Shown in pieces: positions 58,612 through 64,000 of a DNA stretch of 64,000 bases. Position 1 is the stretch's first letter; every line of letters begins with the position of its first letter. The position numbers were made by a program, and so were the translations under genes. The stretch lies in contig OX388319.1 in NCBI GenBank assembly GCA_947579605.1, forward strand, positions 18,551,447-18,615,446, in the 5' to 3' direction. Origin of the DNA: Athripsodes cinereus (lineage: Eukaryota; Arthropoda; Insecta; Trichoptera; Leptoceridae). The notes under the pieces were generated by a model. The model ran no database searches. It had not been told where the DNA came from and saw only the letters and a list, made by a program, of their open reading frames with translations.

Positions 58612-60545
58612 TTTTATGAATATTTATTATGATATTAATCCATTATTATATATTCACAATTCACAGCACAAGCTGTTATTAGCAATGTTACACAAATCAA
58701 ATCAGTCGGTAGGTAGGTATGTATGTAAAAATTCAACTATATATTCAGTATATCATATTTAAGCAGGTACCTTGTTTGTTTTGCTACAAATATTTTCTCT
58801 CTGTGTGTAGATACCTATATGTGACAACACTTAAATTTTATCATGCTCTCTTAGACAGGTAAAGGCATTCCTCTTAATAGAACTGAAATTCTCGTGTTGC
58901 TTTTGCACTCCGACACTCCTTGAGTGTCTAGAGTGGTGTCGTCTAGTATTAAGTTTCTAATATCTTTCCTTCCAAAGGAAACCTTTAAAAAACATGAAAA
59001 GTTAATATATTTTTTCTTTTTAATATCATTTTACGTCTTTTTGAATAGACAAGGAGGAAATTGGATGCATTTAAGTTTCTTGATTCTTTTCTTTGAACTG
59101 AGATTAGGTACATTGTTTCACATGAAAGGCCAAGATCACGTAAAGTTGAAACGTACAAACTACATAACATTATTGTCTTTGTAAGTTACACTTGCTCTTA
59201 CTTGTCACAAGTGTTATTTCTATTACATCTTGTGTAGAATTTACAAAGAGAGGGTTGTTATTCTAACGATTCTACACATTGTATAGTATAATACCAACTA
59301 GCTTTATTAAACCAAATTAATTATTCAGCTATCAAAAGCTTCCCGAATGTAGAACAAGTAAGGACAATAGTTTTAACGACCTTTTTTTAAAAATTAATAA
59401 AAATGGCAATACATTGACATTACTTTTCCTAACAGATTTGTTGTTATTTGATTTGAAATATTTATTTATTTTATTTTATTCTTCTTGCACATCATCATTC
59501 ATAAAACAAAATAAACAGAGCAGTATAGGTTGGTACATAAGAAAAAATGTGATGATGTACAGTGGCGAGATTATCATCATATAGCGATTTCTTCCATTGG
59601 TGATTTATTGTATGTATATATGTAGGTACCTAATAATAATAATTTATTCAATAAATATGACACAGTATTTAACAACGATAGGAGAAATACTTGAAATTTA
59701 ATATTTGATTGTTAATTTCAATCTCAGACAGCACCAGGTGCTGTTGGAAATCAATCATTTTGGATTTTATGTATAACTTGTTTTTCAATTTGTTTATTAG
59801 TTTTGTTTTTTCAGACTGTATCAATTCATCCAAATCACATACCATATAATTTATAAAATCCTTTGATTGCTCGATTCATAACTCTTTTAATATAGTTCAT
59901 GGTTTGTAAATTGCGTTTTGAAGAAATGAAACTGACAATATATTGACAAAGTATGGAGAATAATACAATACTACGCATATCTTTTCAAATTAAAATTTGG
60001 CATTGTAGGTACATAAGAACTGAAATGTTTGTGTATATTATGAAAATTATGTAAATATTTAGGATGTAAAAGGCCCAGGCCGTGAATTAAATAAATAAAT
60101 AAAATAAATGTACATTTTGAAAATAAAATAGGATATGTACCTATACAATTTTTTTTAAATAAGTCTAAAGACGTCGTTAATATGGAGATTATTAGTTTTA
60201 ATATTATCACCATTACAACATCTCCCACGATAGATGTTATAGCTAGTGGACCAAACTTGTTTGTTTTGAATTATTCATACTACTGATTATTTGTCTAGTA
60301 ATGTATACGTAATATATACACGTCATGTGAATGGACACAAATATTCATACGGGGAGTCTGTACTACGTAGTACATATTAAGGTAAAATAATCATACATAC
60401 TGTCATCATTATGATATGTAATTGCTATGAGTATTAAAATCGTAAATATAATAGAATACAATGTATTTATATAATTATGTAGGCAGGAACTACTTACATG
60501 CTTACCCTCCATTGTTATTAATGAAATTACATACGTTTCTTAGAA
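58612..60545. other. AT-rich DNA with LINE 3' tails
   Basis: 59470-59605 holds an inverted LINE tail (TTGCACATCATCATTCATAA, GTGGCGAGATTATCATCA), shared with 5165-5220 and 15035-15140. 60065-60110 holds AAAAGGCCCAGGCCGTGAAT and an AATAAATAAATAA tail. Nothing coding is seen. Confidence 0.5.
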
Positions 60546-60569
60546 ACAACACTCGGAGTATAATTGTCG

Positions 60570-61060
60570 CAGTTATTGTAGTCACTTATGTAGTGTCGCA
60601 GTTATTGTATTTTGTTACTAGCGGTTATGTTCAGTTGTGTTTACGGAATATTGTGCTGACCAAAATAGTAACTTATGTAGTTTCGCGGTTATTGTATTTT
60701 GTTACTAGCAGTTATGTTTAGTTATGTTTCGAGAATATAGTGCTGACCAAAATAGTCACTTATGTTGTGTCGCGTTTATTGTATTTTGTTACTAGCGGTT
60801 ATGTTCAGCATATATAATGTGTAAACGTTGTATGTATTAAGTGTCTTATAAATTAAGTCGTATATGTATAAACACTTCAATTGACCTTATTTTTTTGTTA
60901 TTGTGATTTATGTTACGTATTATGTGCTGTTGTGTTTGAATTAATAAAAAATAAATAAAATAAAAATGCTAAGGGGAAATTGTGCTGCCCAAAGTAGTCA
61001 CTTATGTAGTGTCGCAGTTATTTTATTATGTTACCAGCGGCTACTCTATTCTATTTTTAA
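60570..61060 (+). repeat. 87-bp tandem repeat, about three units plus a displaced fourth
   Basis: Equivalent points GTCACTTATGTAGTGTCGCA fall at 60581, 60668 and 60755, a period of 87 bp. Each unit runs GTTATTGTATTTTGTTACTA, GCGGTTATGTTCAG, GTGCTGACCAAAATAGT. A fourth related unit begins near 60997 after about 150 bp of other DNA, with scraps to 61215. Confidence 0.9.
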
Positions 61061-61604
61061 AGACCATCCACTTATTTGCAAGTGATCAGGGTACCTACTA
61101 GCGGCTATGTTCAGCAATATTTTATGGTTTTGACGCGACTGTATTGTGTTATGTTAATCTTGTTTTTGTTCTAAAAAAATAAATTAGAGAACATTATGGT
61201 GACCAAAATAGTTGAATAGATTTTAAAGTTTACAAAATATTAATATTTTCTCAAAAAAATCTCCGTTGGCTTTAACAAATGTGTAAAAAATCATAATCCT
61301 ACATAAATTATTACTTTTTACTATGTTTAACAATTTTATACCACTTTGATTTCTCTTTGTAATGTCTTGACCAAATTTTTAAATTATGAATTTTAACTAA
61401 TTGACTTTTTACTATATTTGACATTTATATACCTTTGATTTCTCTTTGTGATGTCTTTACCAAAATTTTTTTAACATTTTTGTATCTTTTTTATAATTAT
61501 AACATGATTAACGTTATATTGTCTGTAAAACTTTCGTTTCTTTAGTCTAATTGTTTTGTGTCTTTTTTGTAACAGATCTTTCCTTTGTTTACATGTTTTG
61601 TATG

Positions 61605-61649
61605 TATACAGAGGTTTAACATGTTAAAGGCTTTGGCCGTAAATATTTG

Positions 61650-61680
<31 letters not shown>

Positions 61681-61683
61681 ATA
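61605..61683 (+). repeat. LINE 3' end with (AAAT)n tail
   Basis: GTTAAAGGCTTTGGCCGTAA then about eight AAAT units. The ending matches other AAGGC..GCCGT tails in the window. Confidence 0.7.
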
Positions 61684-61689
61684 GTTTTG

Positions 61690-64000
61690 GCTTATGGGGT
61701 ATCAAACTTCAAGTTTTAACAATTGGAAAAGTTTGTGAATGAGTTTTTCATGTAGATATCCACCTGTTTTATTACTTACACGTAGTACACTTTTTGACAT
61801 CGATAACAAAACCGCACGTAACGAGTACAATTCCCAGAAACACATATACACATAAGCAGTAAATAGTTTTAATTAATATAAAAATAACAATGTCATGACT
61901 GTATGTGTATTTCTAAGATAGTGTTATGAATATGGAAGAGAGAGCCATTTCATTGTTTTAACAATATGTAGATATTATTATTATACAAGCTGACAGCACA
62001 GGATGTTTTTCAATAATAAACATGTCTCAGTACATTTATTATTACAATTTTGTCCTTGTCCTTGCCTTTGTAATTGCGAAGTGAAGCTACTTTGTATTAG
62101 GTACTCTATGAATAAAACGTCCCTTTTATTGCAAGCGGAAAACTGGGAATGTTTATTTGTTTTTGTGACAGATTTCATACTTTACAAATAAGAATTTGTC
62201 AAATATTTACTACGTAATTTGAAAGATTAAATTTTATAGGTGCATGCTTATTTCTAATTAATTTGAAGTATTTTTAGTAGGACAAAATGCAGACGAAATA
62301 CTTTAGCGTTTGTTCTGTAATAAATCGGAAAAACAATTGTAAAATTTGTCAAAGGCCTGATTTGTGGTGTTCGATTATTTTAGTAATTCTTTGACATTTA
62401 TCGAATCGTGTAGAAACAATTTCATATATCGAAGAGGACTCCTGTTTGAATATCCTTTTTTCAAGTTAAGTCACATAATTTATTAAAATAGATAATAAAA
62501 ACATAATTTTCTCTCTTATAAACCAAATAAGGAGCCGGAATAACAGAATCTGGAATTGTTTACATTAAATAAGTCCGCTTTTTTACTTTCACAGTTTTCC
62601 GTACTAAATGGACGGGAGACTTAATTACGTTTATCCTGTCATAATTAATATTGTTAATAACATTATTGTTTGTGTAGACCCCCTACCAGTTAGTATGTAT
62701 GGAAGTGGAAATAATTTAATAGTGTGGAAATACTCAAAAGGAATTTTTATATACCTACACAATATTTTTCTTGTTTACATACATACCTACACTTAGAGAA
62801 AGTTTAACTAAAAATTTGAAAATAATCCAAGGCCCTTTAATACTTCTCCTTAGAAGCAGAAACAAAACTCTTCCATTTAAAACAACTTTTCTCATCACAT
62901 TTTGAATGCTCTGATGTCGTTGTCATAGGAAGGGCGTGTTGTGAAAGAGGGTCTTTGAATTGAAAATATTCTATATAGTTTTTCATTTAATTTAACATTT
63001 AATTTTAACACAAAAAACAATACTATCAAATAAATTACGCTGCATTTTGCTTGGGAAAAAAATATTTACTCTTATTATTTTCAGTTCAAAAGGAAAATAA
63101 ATTATGGGTTCAGGCATTTGCAAAAACACCATCTACCTAAACTGCTCTTAATATATTACAATATAAAATTGTTTAAATTTTATAAAGGAATGATGTTATA
63201 TTAAATTTTCAAACAAAAAAGTAAACATACCTATTTCAATTTATTTTTCTTTTTCTAAACTCAAATATTTAAAGTATGTTAGGAATAAATATACTTTTAA
63301 AAAACATAATATTCGATTTATTTTGTCAAAATTGAACAGAGCTCGTGCTTTGAGGGATCATTCCATTGGTCTGCATATTAAAACATTTTGTAAATAATAT
63401 GAATACAACACATACATTATCATACAAGACAGTCAAAAACCATAACAACAATAGACAGTGATGAAAAAAGCATAGTAAAACAATACAAGTATTGTAATTC
63501 AACTGATGTATATTATATTTTTATCTAGAAAACAGATGTCCGTAACAACCCGTAATATTTTCTATCAATTTAAACGCAAAACCATTCTTGAGTGAAAAAA
63601 ATCGATCTCACTCTTTGTTGCTGGGGAGAACATTGAAATGCGAATAAATTATACTAACATGTATAGAAAAAAATAAGTAGAAAAGACATATTTACATAAA
63701 GTCAGATAACATAAAGTGAGATAACATTTCTTATCGTTTTATCGTTACGGTATTTTTTTTGTAAGCTCTCACAAAAAGCACAGAGGGAAAGCATGATTTG
63801 TATAATGTGAATAGTATTTTGGATGTAAATTTTATAAGGATAGAAATAGTATAATATCATCATACATGCAAATAATAAGGAAACGCATAAATATGTTAAA
63901 TAATACACGTACACGGGAATTTACAGCTCATATTTTTCCATAAACAAGTTGTCGAGTATTTTTACGATGGAAATATGATTCTCTTTTCATTGCTTATTAC
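61690..64000. other. AT-rich DNA, no gene seen
   Basis: No conserved ORF, RNA gene, or repeat family was recognised to the end of the window. Confidence 0.5.

Noticed and set aside
1..64000. CRISPR arrays, operons or bacterial-type promoters
   Set aside because: The tandem arrays found have no short-repeat/unique-spacer pattern, and the gene structure is eukaryotic with introns.

Overview
The window is AT-rich animal nuclear DNA, most likely from an insect. The evidence is GT-AG introns, a multi-exon metazoan-type transcription factor whose CG-1 segment reads like insect orthologues, and a dense load of LINE, SINE, hAT and foldback repeats. Species cannot be fixed from sequence alone; the repeat style would fit a hemipteran or lepidopteran, but this is only an impression.

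The one host gene I can support is a CAMTA (calmodulin-binding transcription activator) on the + strand. Eighteen coding exons run from 10223 to 43696 and code for about 1,431 residues. In order they give the second half of the CG-1 DNA-binding domain, a long low-complexity region, the TIG/IPT domain, ankyrin repeats, a Ser-rich linker, and IQ motifs for calmodulin binding. The first half of CG-1 and the start codon are not in the window and should lie upstream on the + strand. The 3' end is uncertain: an in-frame TAG overlaps a plausible splice donor at 43697.

The 14.6-kb CAMTA intron 12167-26763 carries a full-length, apparently intact I-group LINE (19552-25315). It has two overlapping ORFs, a poly(A) tail and an 11-bp target-site duplication. 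Around it, and across 1-10 kb and 44-64 kb, lie 5'-truncated LINE remnants from several families, two tRNA-derived SINE families, a very frequent dispersed repeat (called family A here, at least 15 recognisable pieces), a 467-bp non-autonomous hAT element with perfect 8-bp target duplications, and simple repeats.

The most interesting non-coding signal is a set of large inverted repeats (30794-31049, 37914-38216, 58180-58611), plus a single site at 8592-8632. Each carries a CTGATGA - hairpin - GAAA core with a very short presumptive stem III and flanking complementary stem I strands. This is the layout of the minimalist hammerhead ribozymes known from Penelope-like retroelements. In two of the foldbacks both arms carry the motif, pointing outward. 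A 163-bp tandem array with a perfect hairpin in every unit (55663-56220) may belong to the same group.

From 43.7 to 64 kb I see no coding exon, only repeats and unassigned AT-rich DNA.
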